From an uncultured Bacteroides sp. (GTDB lineage: Bacteria > Bacteroidota > Bacteroidia > Bacteroidales > Bacteroidaceae), in NCBI GenBank assembly GCA_900556625.1, contig USPQ01000029.1, positions 1 to 27,377 on the forward strand: a stretch of 27,377 nucleotides of DNA, in the 5' to 3' direction. Under the pieces are notes generated by a model. It worked only from the letters and a program-made list of their open reading frames with translations, was not told where the DNA came from and did not search any database. A program made the translations under genes and the position numbers. Positions 1-8,014 of this stretch are shown piece after piece; position 1 is the first letter of the stretch; every line of letters starts with the position of its first letter.

Positions 1-55
1 CCCACGACCCCCTGCTCCCAAAGCAGGTGCGCTAACCGGACTGCGCTACACCCCG
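1..55 (-). tRNA. tRNA-Pro (anticodon UGG), 3' part cut off by the window edge
   Basis: Read on the minus strand, the 5' acceptor strand starts CGGGGTG and is followed by a D-arm (GCGC...GCGC) and an anticodon stem CCTGC/GCAGG closing a seven-base loop TTTGGGA. Bases 34-36 of that loop are TGG, so it decodes proline codons CCA and related ones. The T-arm and 3' acceptor strand lie beyond base 1 of the window. A good promoter sits just upstream on the same strand. Confidence 0.93.
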
Positions 56-91
56 CTACTTTTTGAAGGGTTGTTCTTTTCAAAAGCGGTG

Positions 92-121
92 CAAAGATAG
101 GGAGTATTTTTTAATTAACAA
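92..121 (-). promoter_or_regulatory. Promoter of tRNA-Pro
   Basis: On the minus strand TTG (121-119) is followed after 19 bases by TATCTTTG (99-92). This fits the known Bacteroides housekeeping consensus of TTTG or TTG, about 19-21 bases, then TAnnTTTG. It lies about 37 bases upstream of the mature tRNA 5' end. Confidence 0.75.
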
Positions 122-301
122 TAGGCAAACGAATGTTTTTTATTGATTAATTCTCAATTCATTGAATATCATACTCTTGTACCTGTACTTTTTTTCTTGT
201 TAGAAATCAGAGATATTATAGAGTGATATAATTTGGTGTAACAATGAACTATCTTTTATCATTTTCTGTTCTTAAGATAAGAAATAAAAATAAGGAGATA
301 T

Positions 302-496
302 ATGAAGACTAAAAATCAAAAGAAGGTAGATGAGAAAGAAATGCCTTTGTTGGAACAGAAGGGATATGAGAGAATGCTGAATGAGATTGTTCCTGTACAG
401 CAGACAGAAACTTATAGGAATCCGACTCAAAGGGTGGTAAAAGAGGCTGTCAGGGAATTAAATCCTGATACGAACAGCTTGGGAAGCAGAGGATGA
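302..496 (+). CDS. Small charged protein of unknown function (64 aa)
   Basis: I do not recognise the family. The frame starts with ATG 6 bases after AAGGAG, an unusually good Shine-Dalgarno sequence for Bacteroides. The protein is highly charged, rich in Lys, Glu and Arg in its first 30 residues, and has no membrane segment, signal peptide or cysteine. It ends in a polar tail, NPDTNSLGSRG. The stop codon lies inside the 5' arm of a strong hairpin terminator, so the gene is a compact single-gene unit with its own ribosome site and terminator. That argues for a real gene rather than a chance frame. It converges on serine palmitoyltransferase, whose stop is 40 bases away. No function is proposed. 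Confidence 0.65.
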   Translation: MKTKNQKKVDEKEMPLLEQKGYERMLNEIVPVQQTETYRNPTQRVVKEAVRELNPDTNSLGSRG

Positions 497-518
497 GTTC
501 ATCCTCTGCTTTTTATTT
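486..518 (+). terminator. Rho-independent terminator of the 64-aa gene
   Basis: An 11-bp perfect stem (486-496 with 499-509) closes a two-base spacer and is followed by TTTTTATTT. The 5' arm contains the stop codon of the small gene. The opposite strand lacks a T-run, so it should work mainly rightward. Confidence 0.85.
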
Positions 519-535
519 ATGATTTCGAGTGCTGA

Positions 536-1720
536 TTATAAGAGGTCTAAAGCCTTGAATGCTTTTACTAATTTCTCTACAGCACGGTCAATCTGTTCTT
601 TTGTATGGGTAGCCATCAAAGCCACACGTACCAATGTGTCTTGTGGAGCACATGCGGGCGGAATAACCGGATTGATAAATACACCTTCGTCGAAAGCCAG
701 TTTGGTTACCATGAATGTCTTTTCCGTATCGCGTACGTAAAGAGGGATGATAGGTGACTCTGTTGCGCCAATCTCAAAACCGGCTTCACGGAAACGTTTC
801 AAAGCATAATTGGTAGCTTCCCACAAGGCTTCGAGTCTTTCCGGTTCATTCTGGATGATGTGGAGAGCCTCCAAAGCGGACGCGGTAGCGGCCGGAGTGT
901 TGGATGCACTGAATATATATGTACGTGCGTTATGGCGTAACCAATTAATAATAGAAGAGTCAGCAGCGATGAATCCACCGATAGAAGCCAATGATTTACT
1001 GAAAGTACCCATGATTAGGTCAACTTCGTGAGTCAGACCGAAATGGTCACAAACACCACGTCCCTGTTTTCCGAATACTCCCAAGCCATGTGCTTCGTCT
1101 ACCATGATGGTCGCATTGTATTTATGTTTCAAACGTACGATTTCGGGCAGGTTTGCCAAGTCGCCTTCCATAGAGAACACACCGTCCACTATAATCAGCT
1201 TCACTGAATCCGGATTACACTTTTGAAGTTGTTTTTCCAAATCCGCCATATCATTGTGTTTGTATTTCAATTGCTGTGAGAAGGAGAGGCGACGGCCATC
1301 TACGATAGAGGCGTGGTCGCGGTCGTCACAGATGATATAATCGTTACGGTCGGTCAAAGCCGGAATAACACCTGAGTTTACTGTAAAACCGGTAGAAAAA
1401 CAGAGAGCTTCGTCCTTTCCAACAAAAGCGGCCAACTCTTTCTCCAATTGAACATGCAGGTCAAGTGTACCATTCAGAAAGCGTGACCCTGCGCAACCGG
1501 AACCATATTTGTGCATAGCTTTGATACCGGCTTCAATCACTCTTTCATCTCCCGTAAGGCCAGTGTATGCATTGGAACCGAACATCAGCACTTCGTGTCC
1601 GCCCATTTCTACCTCTGTACCCTGTTTTCCTTCAATCTCACGGAAATATGGGTAAACGCCCTTTGCCATAAATTGTTGTGGCAAGTCGTACTTAGCTAAC
1701 TTCTCTTGTAATAATCCCAT
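536..1720 (-). CDS. spt: Serine palmitoyltransferase, first enzyme of sphingolipid synthesis
   Basis: This PLP enzyme of the alpha-oxoamine synthase family condenses L-serine with a fatty acyl-CoA to give 3-ketosphinganine in the cytoplasm. Visible family features are GSNAYTGL near residue 48, a PLP-stacking histidine in DHAS (H136), DEAHGLG at 208-214 and the PLP lysine in TFSKS (K242). The length from the chosen start is 394 residues, as I recall for the characterised B. thetaiotaomicron enzyme BT_0870, which it closely resembles. A longer frame begins at GTG 1759. I reject it because a -7 box at 1774-1767 would start transcription almost on that GTG, and MGLLQEKL at 1720 is the usual N-terminus. 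The gene is divergent from a lipid-kinase gene, which fits a sphingolipid locus. KBL (2-amino-3-ketobutyrate CoA ligase) is the main alternative within the fold. Confidence 0.93.
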   Translation of the reverse strand: MGLLQEKLAKYDLPQQFMAKGVYPYFREIEGKQGTEVEMGGHEVLMFGSNAYTGLTGDERVIEAGIKAMHKYGSGCAGSRFLNGTLDLHVQLEKELAAFVGKDEALCFSTGFTVNSGVIPALTDRNDYIICDDRDHASIVDGRRLSFSQQLKYKHNDMADLEKQLQKCNPDSVKLIIVDGVFSMEGDLANLPEIVRLKHKYNATIMVDEAHGLGVFGKQGRGVCDHFGLTHEVDLIMGTFSKSLASIGGFIAADSSIINWLRHNARTYIFSASNTPAATASALEALHIIQNEPERLEALWEATNYALKRFREAGFEIGATESPIIPLYVRDTEKTFMVTKLAFDEGVFINPVIPPACAPQDTLVRVALMATHTKEQIDRAVEKLVKAFKALDLL

Positions 1721-1766
1721 TGAATTATAATTTATTATGCTCATACTCAGATCGTTCACTGACGAT

Positions 1767-1774
1767 CAAATATA
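1767..1774 (-). promoter_or_regulatory. -7 box of serine palmitoyltransferase, proximal
   Basis: Minus-strand TATATTTG matches TAnnTTTG. No good TTG lies 19-21 bases upstream. The expected start of transcription near 1760 leaves a leader of about 40 bases to the ATG at 1720. Confidence 0.5.
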
Positions 1775-1806
1775 CTTTTATCTTAACAAGTGTTTAAAAC
1801 AGGGGG

Positions 1807-1814
1807 CAAAGATA
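1807..1814 (-). promoter_or_regulatory. -7 box of serine palmitoyltransferase, distal
   Basis: Minus-strand TATCTTTG followed by C is the most typical Bacteroides form of the box. It would give a leader of about 80 bases. With the proximal box it suggests two tandem promoters; the -33 element is weak in both. Confidence 0.5.
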
Positions 1815-1908
1815 ACAATTTTTGCTTTCATATGTTCTTTTTAAGAGAAAAAAGTTGCTCCTATGCGATTCGAAACCTCTAATAGATTAAAATTTGAGAT
1901 ATTTATAT

Positions 1909-1916
1909 TACTTTTG
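1909..1916 (+). promoter_or_regulatory. -7 box of the lipid-kinase gene
   Basis: TACTTTTG matches TAnnTTTG; a weak TTA lies 19 bases upstream. The box lies downstream of the first possible ATG (1863) of the open frame, so that ATG would not be on the transcript. This fixes the start at 1941 or 1953. Confidence 0.6.
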
Positions 1917-1940
1917 TCGTCTACAATCGACAAGAATAGC

Positions 1941-2966
1941 ATGAACGATAATATGAAAAAAATAAAATTCGTCGTCAATCCTATTTCGGGAACACAAAGT
2001 AAAGAATTGATTCTTAGTTTGTTGGATGAAAAAATAGACAAGACGAAATACTCTTGGGAAGTAGTGTATACGGAGAGAGCCGGTCATGCGGTAGAGATAG
2101 CTGCCCAAGCTGCGGAAGAAAAAACGGATATGGTGGTAGCTATCGGAGGAGACGGGACAATCAATGAAATAGCTCGTTCATTAGTGCATACTGATACTGC
2201 TTTGGGAATTATTCCTTGTGGGTCAGGAAACGGACTTGCACGTCATTTGCATATACCTATGGAACCGAAGAAAGCATTGGAAGTGCTCAATGAAGGCTGC
2301 ACGGATATTATAGATTATGGTAAGATCAACGGAACGGATTTTTTCTGTACCTGTGGTGTCGGATTCGATGCGTTTGTCAGTCTGAAGTTTGCACATGCCG
2401 GTAAGCGTGGGTTGCTGACTTATTTGGAAAAGACGCTGCAAGAAAGCCTTAAATACCAGCCGGAGACATACGAACTGGAAACTGAAAATGGAGTATCCAA
2501 ATATAAAGCCTTTCTTATTGCCTGTGGAAATGCGTCGCAATATGGAAACAATGCCTACATTGCTCCACAAGCCACGCTGACGGATGGTTTGCTGGATGTG
2601 ACCATTCTCGAGCCGTTTACCGTATTGGACGTGCCTTCGCTTGCTTTTCAACTGTTTAATAAGACGATTGACCAGAATAGCCGCATCAAGACTTTCCGAT
2701 GTAGGCGGCTGTGTATTCGTCGGGCTACTCCCGGAGTGGTGCATTTTGACGGAGATCCTATGGAGACGGACGCTGATGTGGATATCAGGTTGATTCAAAG
2801 GGGATTGCGCGTAGTAGTGCCACGCGCATCGGAGAAGGATGCGGCCAATGTACTTCAGAGAGCACAAGAATATATGAATGGAATTAAATTGATGAATGAA
2901 GCTATTGTTGACAATATAACAGACAAAAACAAGAAAATCTTGAAAAAGCTGACGAAGAAAGTCTGA
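1941..2966 (+). CDS. Diacylglycerol/sphingoid-type lipid kinase (DAGK catalytic domain)
   Basis: The protein (341 aa) belongs to the soluble DgkB/YegS/sphingosine-kinase family, which transfers phosphate from ATP to a lipid hydroxyl. The N-terminal catalytic half shows VVNPISG (11-17), the nucleotide-binding GGDGTINE (69-76) and PCGSGNGLARHL (92-103). The C-terminal half is the beta-sandwich domain, ending in FDGDP and RLIQRGLRVVVP. There are no membrane segments. The start at 1941 is chosen because the -7 box is at 1909-1916; ATG 1953 is also possible. The gene is divergent from serine palmitoyltransferase, with 220 bases between the starts. Family and context suggest a substrate such as diacylglycerol, a sphingoid base or dihydroceramide, but the sequence cannot decide which. 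Confidence 0.88.
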   Translation: MNDNMKKIKFVVNPISGTQSKELILSLLDEKIDKTKYSWEVVYTERAGHAVEIAAQAAEEKTDMVVAIGGDGTINEIARSLVHTDTALGIIPCGSGNGLARHLHIPMEPKKALEVLNEGCTDIIDYGKINGTDFFCTCGVGFDAFVSLKFAHAGKRGLLTYLEKTLQESLKYQPETYELETENGVSKYKAFLIACGNASQYGNNAYIAPQATLTDGLLDVTILEPFTVLDVPSLAFQLFNKTIDQNSRIKTFRCRRLCIRRATPGVVHFDGDPMETDADVDIRLIQRGLRVVVPRASEKDAANVLQRAQEYMNGIKLMNEAIVDNITDKNKKILKKLTKKV

Positions 2967-3007
2967 TAAAATAATGGATAACTAATTACGAATTACAAAT
3001 TATTGCG

Positions 3008-3015
3008 TACTTTTG
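3008..3015 (+). promoter_or_regulatory. -7 box of aspS
   Basis: TACTTTTG matches TAnnTTTG 61 bases before the aspS ATG; only a weak TTA sits 19 bases further upstream. Confidence 0.5.
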
Positions 3016-3076
3016 CGGAGTTTTGGTTCAGCCAAAATAAAAACGCGAGTGGATAATCGTTTAATAAAAAAAATAT

Positions 3077-4834
3077 ATGTTCAGAACACACACATGTGGA
3101 GAACTGAGAATCTCTGATGCAAATAAGCAAGTGACGCTGTCCGGATGGGTACAGCGTAGTCGCAAAATGGGAGGAATGACCTTCATCGACCTCCGCGACC
3201 GTTATGGAATTACTCAATTAGTATTTAACGAAGAAATCAATGCAGAACTCTGTGAGCGTGCCAATAAGTTGGGACGTGAGTTCGTTATTCAAATCACCGG
3301 AACGGTGAATGAACGTTTCAGCAAGAATGCAAATATTCCTACCGGAGACATTGAAATCATTGTTTCCGAACTGAATGTGCTGAACACGGCCATGACTCCT
3401 CCGTTCACTATTGAAGACAATACGGATGGCGGTGATGATATCCGTATGAAATACCGCTATTTGGATTTGCGTCGTAATGCCGTTCGTTCCAATTTGGAAT
3501 TACGTCATAAAATGACTATCGAAGTCCGCAAATATCTTGATAGCCTTGGTTTTATCGAAGTGGAAACACCGGTTCTGATCGGTTCTACTCCGGAAGGAGC
3601 GCGTGACTTTGTTGTTCCTTCACGTATGAATCCGGGACAATTCTATGCACTTCCGCAATCTCCGCAGACATTGAAGCAATTGTTGATGGTATCCGGGTTC
3701 GACCGTTATTTCCAGATTGCGAAATGTTTCCGTGATGAAGATCTGCGCGCCGACCGTCAACCGGAGTTTACGCAGATTGACTGTGAAATGAGCTTTGTTG
3801 AGCAAGAAGATATTATTACTACTTTCGAAGGGATGGCTAAACATCTGTTTAAGACTCTTCGCGGTGTGGAACTGACCGAACCGTTCCCTAGAATGGCTTG
3901 GGCTGATGCCATGAAATATTATGGTAGCGATAAACCGGATTTGCGTTTCGGCATGAAGTTCGTCGAATTGATGGACATCATGAAAGGACATGGATTCTCC
4001 GTATTTGATAATGCTGCATATATCGGTGGTATCTGTGCGGAAGGTGCTGCGACTTATACCCGTAAACAGTTGGATGCGTTGACTGAGTTTGTAAAGAAAC
4101 CTCAGATCGGCGCAAAAGGTATGGTCTATGCCCGTATAGAAGCGGATGGTACGGTGAAATCAAGCGTAGACAAGTTCTATACGCAAGAGGTACTTCAGAA
4201 AATGAAGGAAGCGTTCGGAGCTAAGCCGGGTGACTTGATTTTAATTCTTTCCGGTGACGATGCCATGAAAACCCGTAAGCAACTTTGTGAACTTCGTTTG
4301 GAAATGGGTTCTCAATTGGGCTTGCGTGACAAGAATAAATTCGTTTGTCTTTGGGTGATTGACTTCCCGATGTTTGAATGGAGCGAGGAAGAAGGTCGTC
4401 TGATGGCAATGCATCATCCTTTCACACATCCGAAAGATGAAGATATTCCATTGTTGGATACTGACCCGGCCGCAGTGCGTGCTGATGCATACGATATGGT
4501 AGTCAATGGTGTCGAAGTAGGTGGAGGTTCTATCCGTATTCACGATGCGAAACTGCAAGCCAAGATGTTTGAGATTCTGGGCTTTACTCCGGAAAAGGCG
4601 GAAGCGCAGTTCGGCTTCCTGATGAATGCCTTTAAGTATGGTGCACCGCCTCACGGTGGTCTTGCATACGGGCTTGATCGTTGGGTGTCTTTATTTGCCG
4701 GTCTGGACTCTATCCGTGACTGTATCGCGTTCCCGAAGAACAATTCCGGACGTGATGTGATGCTGGATGCGCCATCTGCAATTGACCAGACTCAACTTGA
4801 CGAACTGAATTTGATTGTTGATATCAAAGAGTGA
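3077..4834 (+). CDS. aspS: Aspartyl-tRNA synthetase
   Basis: The cytoplasmic class IIb enzyme charges tRNA-Asp with aspartate. The 585-residue length is normal for the bacterial type. An N-terminal OB-fold anticodon-binding domain begins with MFRTHTCGELR and GWVQRSRKMGG. The catalytic core carries motif 2, FRDEDLRADRQPEFTQ (about 218-233), and motif 3, GGLAYGLDRW (about 526-535). The bacterial GAD insertion lies between them. The frame continues to the usual C-terminus. The stop codon overlaps the GTG start of the downstream GtrA-like gene by four bases, so the two are probably co-transcribed. Whether it charges only Asp or also Asn tRNA cannot be told from this window. Confidence 0.98.
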   Translation: MFRTHTCGELRISDANKQVTLSGWVQRSRKMGGMTFIDLRDRYGITQLVFNEEINAELCERANKLGREFVIQITGTVNERFSKNANIPTGDIEIIVSELNVLNTAMTPPFTIEDNTDGGDDIRMKYRYLDLRRNAVRSNLELRHKMTIEVRKYLDSLGFIEVETPVLIGSTPEGARDFVVPSRMNPGQFYALPQSPQTLKQLLMVSGFDRYFQIAKCFRDEDLRADRQPEFTQIDCEMSFVEQEDIITTFEGMAKHLFKTLRGVELTEPFPRMAWADAMKYYGSDKPDLRFGMKFVELMDIMKGHGFSVFDNAAYIGGICAEGAATYTRKQLDALTEFVKKPQIGAKGMVYARIEADGTVKSSVDKFYTQEVLQKMKEAFGAKPGDLILILSGDDAMKTRKQLCELRLEMGSQLGLRDKNKFVCLWVIDFPMFEWSEEEGRLMAMHHPFTHPKDEDIPLLDTDPAAVRADAYDMVVNGVEVGGGSIRIHDAKLQAKMFEILGFTPEKAEAQFGFLMNAFKYGAPPHGGLAYGLDRWVSLFAGLDSIRDCIAFPKNNSGRDVMLDAPSAIDQTQLDELNLIVDIKE

Positions 4835-5238
4835 AGCAAAGGGTGGGAGTGAAAGAATCGGTACGTATATTTCGTTTTATGGTAATCGGTACGATGAATG
4901 CCTTGATAATGGCATTGGTTGTATGGTTGATGATGAAGGAAATATCATTCAACGGTGACTATATAGTGGCTAATATAACAGCGTATCTGATTGCTCAAAT
5001 CCATAACTTCGTTTGGTGTAAATACTGGATATTCCCTATAGAAAACAAAAAGAACAGTATCTGGAAACAGATACTGCTCTTTTGTTCTGCTTTTGGTCTG
5101 GCCTACACGGCACAATTCCTGTTTCTTGTTTTATTGGTTGAAGGATTAGACGTGAATGAATACCTCGCACAATTCTTGGGATTGTTTATTTACGGAGGTG
5201 TCAACTTCATGGCTAATAAGAAACTGACTTTTCAATAA
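4831..5238 (+). CDS. GtrA-like four-helix membrane protein
   Basis: The protein (135 aa) fits the GtrA family, small inner-membrane proteins linked to moving lipid-linked sugars or to cell-surface polysaccharide synthesis. It has four hydrophobic segments at about 13-35, 41-60, 76-100 and 108-130, and the family's typical FxxxGxxNA near the start (FMVIGTMNA) and NFMANKKLTF at the end. The GTG start overlaps the aspS stop (GTGA); a second GTG at 4849 would remove six residues. At its 3' end it overlaps the converging aguB by seven bases. Codons about 75-82 form a perfect GAAA-loop hairpin with T-rich flanks on both strands (separate entry). The sugar-lipid substrate is unknown. Confidence 0.85.
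   Translation: MKQRVGVKESVRIFRFMVIGTMNALIMALVVWLMMKEISFNGDYIVANITAYLIAQIHNFVWCKYWIFPIENKKNSIWKQILLFCSAFGLAYTAQFLFLVLLVEGLDVNEYLAQFLGLFIYGGVNFMANKKLTFQ
5055..5076 (-). terminator. Terminator-like hairpin inside the gtrA coding sequence
   Basis: A 9-bp perfect stem CAGTATCTG/CAGATACTG closes a GAAA tetraloop. Read leftward it is followed by TTCTTTTTGTTTTC, a good T-tract, so it fits termination of the aguA-aguB transcript, which has no intergenic space of its own. Read rightward the tail is CTCTTTTGTT, weaker but possible. Confidence 0.6.
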
Positions 5239-6113
5239 AATCGCTTAGTCAGTCCCTCGTATTCGTCGATGCGACGATCGCGCAGGAATGGCCACCAGCG
5301 ACGTACATTCTCAGAACGTTCCATATCAATTTCCACTACCATATTCTCCGGGCGGTCATTTCCGGCCTGTGCGAGAAATTCCCCTTGCGGACCCGCAACG
5401 AAACTGTTTCCCCAAAATAAGATACCATTTGTCTGTCCGGAAGGATCGGGCTCATGACCTACACGATTGACGGAAATAACAGGAAGACCGTTAGCAACGG
5501 CATGAGCACGTTGTGAGATAATCCAGGCGTTGAGTTGACGCGCTTTCTCGTCATCCGTGTCGCTACTTTCCCAGCCGATAGCTGTAGGATAGATTAGAAG
5601 TTCGGCGCCTTTCAGTGTCATCAGGCGGGCAGCTTCCGGATACCATTGATCCCAGCATACCAAGACTCCCAGTTTTCCTAAAGAAGTCTGGATCGGTTCG
5701 AAACCTATATCTCCGGGAGTAAAATAAAACTTTTCGTAATATGCAGGATCGTCGGGAATGTGCATTTTCCGATATTTACCGGCGATGCTTCCGTCACGAT
5801 CGAAGACAACGGCTGTATTGTGATAAAGTCCCGGTGCGCGTTTCTCGAAGAGGGAAGTTACAAGAACTACCTTATTGGCTGCCGCCAATTCCGAGTAAAA
5901 TCCGGTGGAAGGTCCGGGAATCGTTTCTGCTAGGTCGAATAGGTTTGTATTTTCTGTCTGGCAGAAGTAAAGCGAATTGTGCAATTCCTGAAGCACGATT
6001 AACTGTGCGCCGTGCGCAGCACACGCTTCTATGCTTTTGGCGAGATTCATTAGATTGAAACGAATGTCCGAAGTGTTAGACTGTTGGATAAGTCCGACTT
6101 TTATTTTTCTCAT
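5232..6113 (-). CDS. aguB: N-carbamoylputrescine amidase (nitrilase superfamily)
   Basis: This enzyme hydrolyses N-carbamoylputrescine to putrescine, CO2 and ammonia, the last step of the agmatine route. The 293-residue length is normal. The nitrilase triad is visible as E43 (LQELHNSLYF), K116 (KYRKMHIPDDP) and C153 (VLVCWDQWYPEAARL). The segment DDPAYYEKFYFTPGD is typical of AguB among nitrilases. It lies 13 bases downstream of aguA on the same strand, the standard operon order. Its 3' end overlaps gtrA by seven bases. Assignment rests on both motifs and the aguA neighbour. The alternative is a different omega-amidase or nitrilase, which is unlikely here. Confidence 0.95.
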   Translation of the reverse strand: MRKIKVGLIQQSNTSDIRFNLMNLAKSIEACAAHGAQLIVLQELHNSLYFCQTENTNLFDLAETIPGPSTGFYSELAAANKVVLVTSLFEKRAPGLYHNTAVVFDRDGSIAGKYRKMHIPDDPAYYEKFYFTPGDIGFEPIQTSLGKLGVLVCWDQWYPEAARLMTLKGAELLIYPTAIGWESSDTDDEKARQLNAWIISQRAHAVANGLPVISVNRVGHEPDPSGQTNGILFWGNSFVAGPQGEFLAQAGNDRPENMVVEIDMERSENVRRWWPFLRDRRIDEYEGLTKRFY

Positions 6114-6126
6114 GATGAATAATTAT

Positions 6127-7170
6127 TTATTTTATAACTCCTGTTGGATATTGCATGGTGACGCAATGCAAAGAACCATGCTGTTTGATTAGGGCTCGAC
6201 AATCTATTCCGACTATTTGCCGTCCCGGAAATGCTTGTTGCAACACTTCACCTGCTTTCTTGTCATTTTGCGGCTGATTGTAAGTCGGATAGAGGATGGC
6301 GTCATTTAAAATCAGAAAATTAGCGTATGTGGCGGGAAGACGCTCTCCATCTTCTTCTATCTTGTCCGCCATAGGTAAAGCTAACAGACGATAGGGAGCT
6401 CCGGCCAATGTGCGGAATGTTTTTAATTGTTCTTCCATAGCGTGTAGCGCTCCATAATGCTCGTCCTCTTTGTCTTCACATTTCACGTAGGCGATGGTGT
6501 CGGTAGAGCAGAAACGGGCTAAAGTATCAATATGACTGTCAGTATCGTCGCCTGCAAGGTAGCCGTGATCCAACCAAAGGACTTGCTGGAGATGGAAAAC
6601 CGATTTTAAATAATCTTCTATCTCTACTTGGTTAAGACGCTCATTACGGTTGGAAGAGAGCAGACATTCGGAAGTGGTGAGCAGTGTGCCCATTCCATCG
6701 CTCTCGATAGAGCCGCCCTCGAGTATGAAATCAAGCCGGTTGACGTATTGGCCGTTTAAAGCTCCGGTTTCTACAGCTTGCCTGGTGATTTGATTGTCCA
6801 GTTCGGAAGCATATTTTAGTCCCCAGCCGTTAAATGCGAAGTCTAGCAATGAGGGAGTACCTGTGTCAATCATGGTTATAGCTCCGTGGTCACGTGCCCA
6901 AGTGTCGTTGGTGGCACATTGCAGAAAGCGTACATTGTTCATATTGACGGTAGCAGTTATTTGTTGCTTCACCTTTTCAGGTTCGGGGGTGACGATTAGT
7001 AACAGTTCCCGTTTTGTTATTTCTTGGGCGATATTTATGAAACATTGCTGTACTTCTTCCAGCATATATGCCCAATCCGTACCAGCGTGCGGCCACGTCA
7101 GTTGTATGCCGCTTTGCGTATGCCATTCGGCAGGCAGATAAGGTGCTCTCATTTCTACCTGTACGGTCAT
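6127..7170 (-). CDS. aguA: Agmatine deiminase
   Basis: The enzyme converts agmatine to N-carbamoylputrescine and ammonia using a cysteine of the guanidine-modifying (PAD-like) fold. The family N-terminus LPAEWHTQSGIQLTWP, the metal-free active-site stretches EGGSIESDG and GDDTDSHIDTLARF, and the catalytic cysteine in GSLHC (C336 of 347) are all present. The more usual form of the last motif is GGGNIHC, so Ser replaces Asn here. The open frame reaches an ATG at 7242, adding 24 residues. I chose ATG 7170 because it places PAEW close to the N-terminus, as in other family members; ATG 7152 is also possible. An arginine decarboxylase supplying agmatine is not in this window. Confidence 0.94.
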   Translation of the reverse strand: MTVQVEMRAPYLPAEWHTQSGIQLTWPHAGTDWAYMLEEVQQCFINIAQEITKRELLLIVTPEPEKVKQQITATVNMNNVRFLQCATNDTWARDHGAITMIDTGTPSLLDFAFNGWGLKYASELDNQITRQAVETGALNGQYVNRLDFILEGGSIESDGMGTLLTTSECLLSSNRNERLNQVEIEDYLKSVFHLQQVLWLDHGYLAGDDTDSHIDTLARFCSTDTIAYVKCEDKEDEHYGALHAMEEQLKTFRTLAGAPYRLLALPMADKIEEDGERLPATYANFLILNDAILYPTYNQPQNDKKAGEVLQQAFPGRQIVGIDCRALIKQHGSLHCVTMQYPTGVIK

Positions 7171-7294
7171 ATTTTTACCGAAGTTTAATTGCAAATCTTT
7201 CTCCGAGCCGCTAGGGCTGGGCAATCCAACCATGATTCCCATCAGACTTTTCTATTTAGTTATTTATATCCATTTCTTTTTTGCGAGTATGATA

Positions 7295-7837
7295 TCAATC
7301 TTTGTTCTCCTGTTTTGGCTTCCGGTCGAAGAACGGATTTTTTGATGATGCACTTACCGGAATTGCCATTACCATTTTGCAGTCTTTCAGCCAGTTCAGA
7401 CGTTGTGCTGCAAGTCCGGCAGAGAACATTACCCGTGTGTCTACACGCAGATCGGCTGCTGTTGCACAGGCAGAACCTATCGCAATACCCACGTCAATAC
7501 TATTCAGGGCACATGGAACACCTTCTGTACGTCCGGCACAAGTTGAGAATCCGCAATGACCGCAATTCAGTCCCTGTGCTTGCTCGCGCGTTCCTATTAA
7601 TATAACGCATTCGGCATTTAGTATGTTGTCTGCATCCCGTAGAAAGAATTTCATTCCATGTTCTTCCACCATCTTTATCATAGTGTCCGATAATTGCTTG
7701 ATTTCTTCATCGGTAATTAGCGCCACTTCAATAATATCTATCCCTTTTCCTTTGGGGGCAGTGCGTGCGGCGGTCATTATCTGGCGTGCTGCTTGCAGTA
7801 TGTGCTCATGGCGAGCGTCTCTTTCGTTTAGTATCAT
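7295..7837 (-). CDS. DUF2148 ferredoxin-like protein
   Basis: The protein (180 aa) matches the DUF2148 family of small, probably iron-sulfur proteins with no settled function. It carries a cysteine-rich stretch with C92, C95, C100 and C109 (NCGHCGFSTCAGRTEGVPC), spaced as for a cluster, plus C124 in GSACATAAD. The C-terminus is charged and disordered. There is no signal peptide. The gene is first in a leftward set with aguA and aguB, 124 bases before the chosen aguA start. No terminator and no clear promoter lie in that gap, so co-transcription is plausible. A role in polyamine synthesis is only an inference from position; the pairing could be accidental. Confidence 0.85.
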   Translation of the reverse strand: MILNERDARHEHILQAARQIMTAARTAPKGKGIDIIEVALITDEEIKQLSDTMIKMVEEHGMKFFLRDADNILNAECVILIGTREQAQGLNCGHCGFSTCAGRTEGVPCALNSIDVGIAIGSACATAADLRVDTRVMFSAGLAAQRLNWLKDCKMVMAIPVSASSKNPFFDRKPKQENKD

Positions 7838-7863
7838 AACTTTTCTAGAATTAATTAGTCAGG

Positions 7864-7871
7864 CAAAGATA
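7864..7871 (-). promoter_or_regulatory. -7 box of the DUF2148-aguA-aguB set
   Basis: Minus-strand TATCTTTG matches TAnnTTTG 27 bases before the ATG. No -33 TTG is seen at the expected distance. Confidence 0.55.
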
Positions 7872-8014
7872 ATATTTTATTCGAAGAGATGTATAAGTGC
7901 TTTGTTTAAATAATAAAGGTTATTGAAAAAGCCACTGATATAAAAGGAAATAGTGTCGCATTTTGGATTTGATGAATCCTAGGGAATTCTGCACTACTAG
8001 AGATCTATTTTTTC

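Noticed and set aside
1..301. Integration site or mobile element at the tRNA-Pro
   Set aside because: tRNA genes are common attachment sites, but the 5' side seen here has no repeat, integrase or foreign genes; the 3' side is outside the window.
2223..2867. 214-codon minus-strand frame opposite the lipid-kinase gene
   Set aside because: Shadow of a clear DAGK-family gene; no domain of its own.
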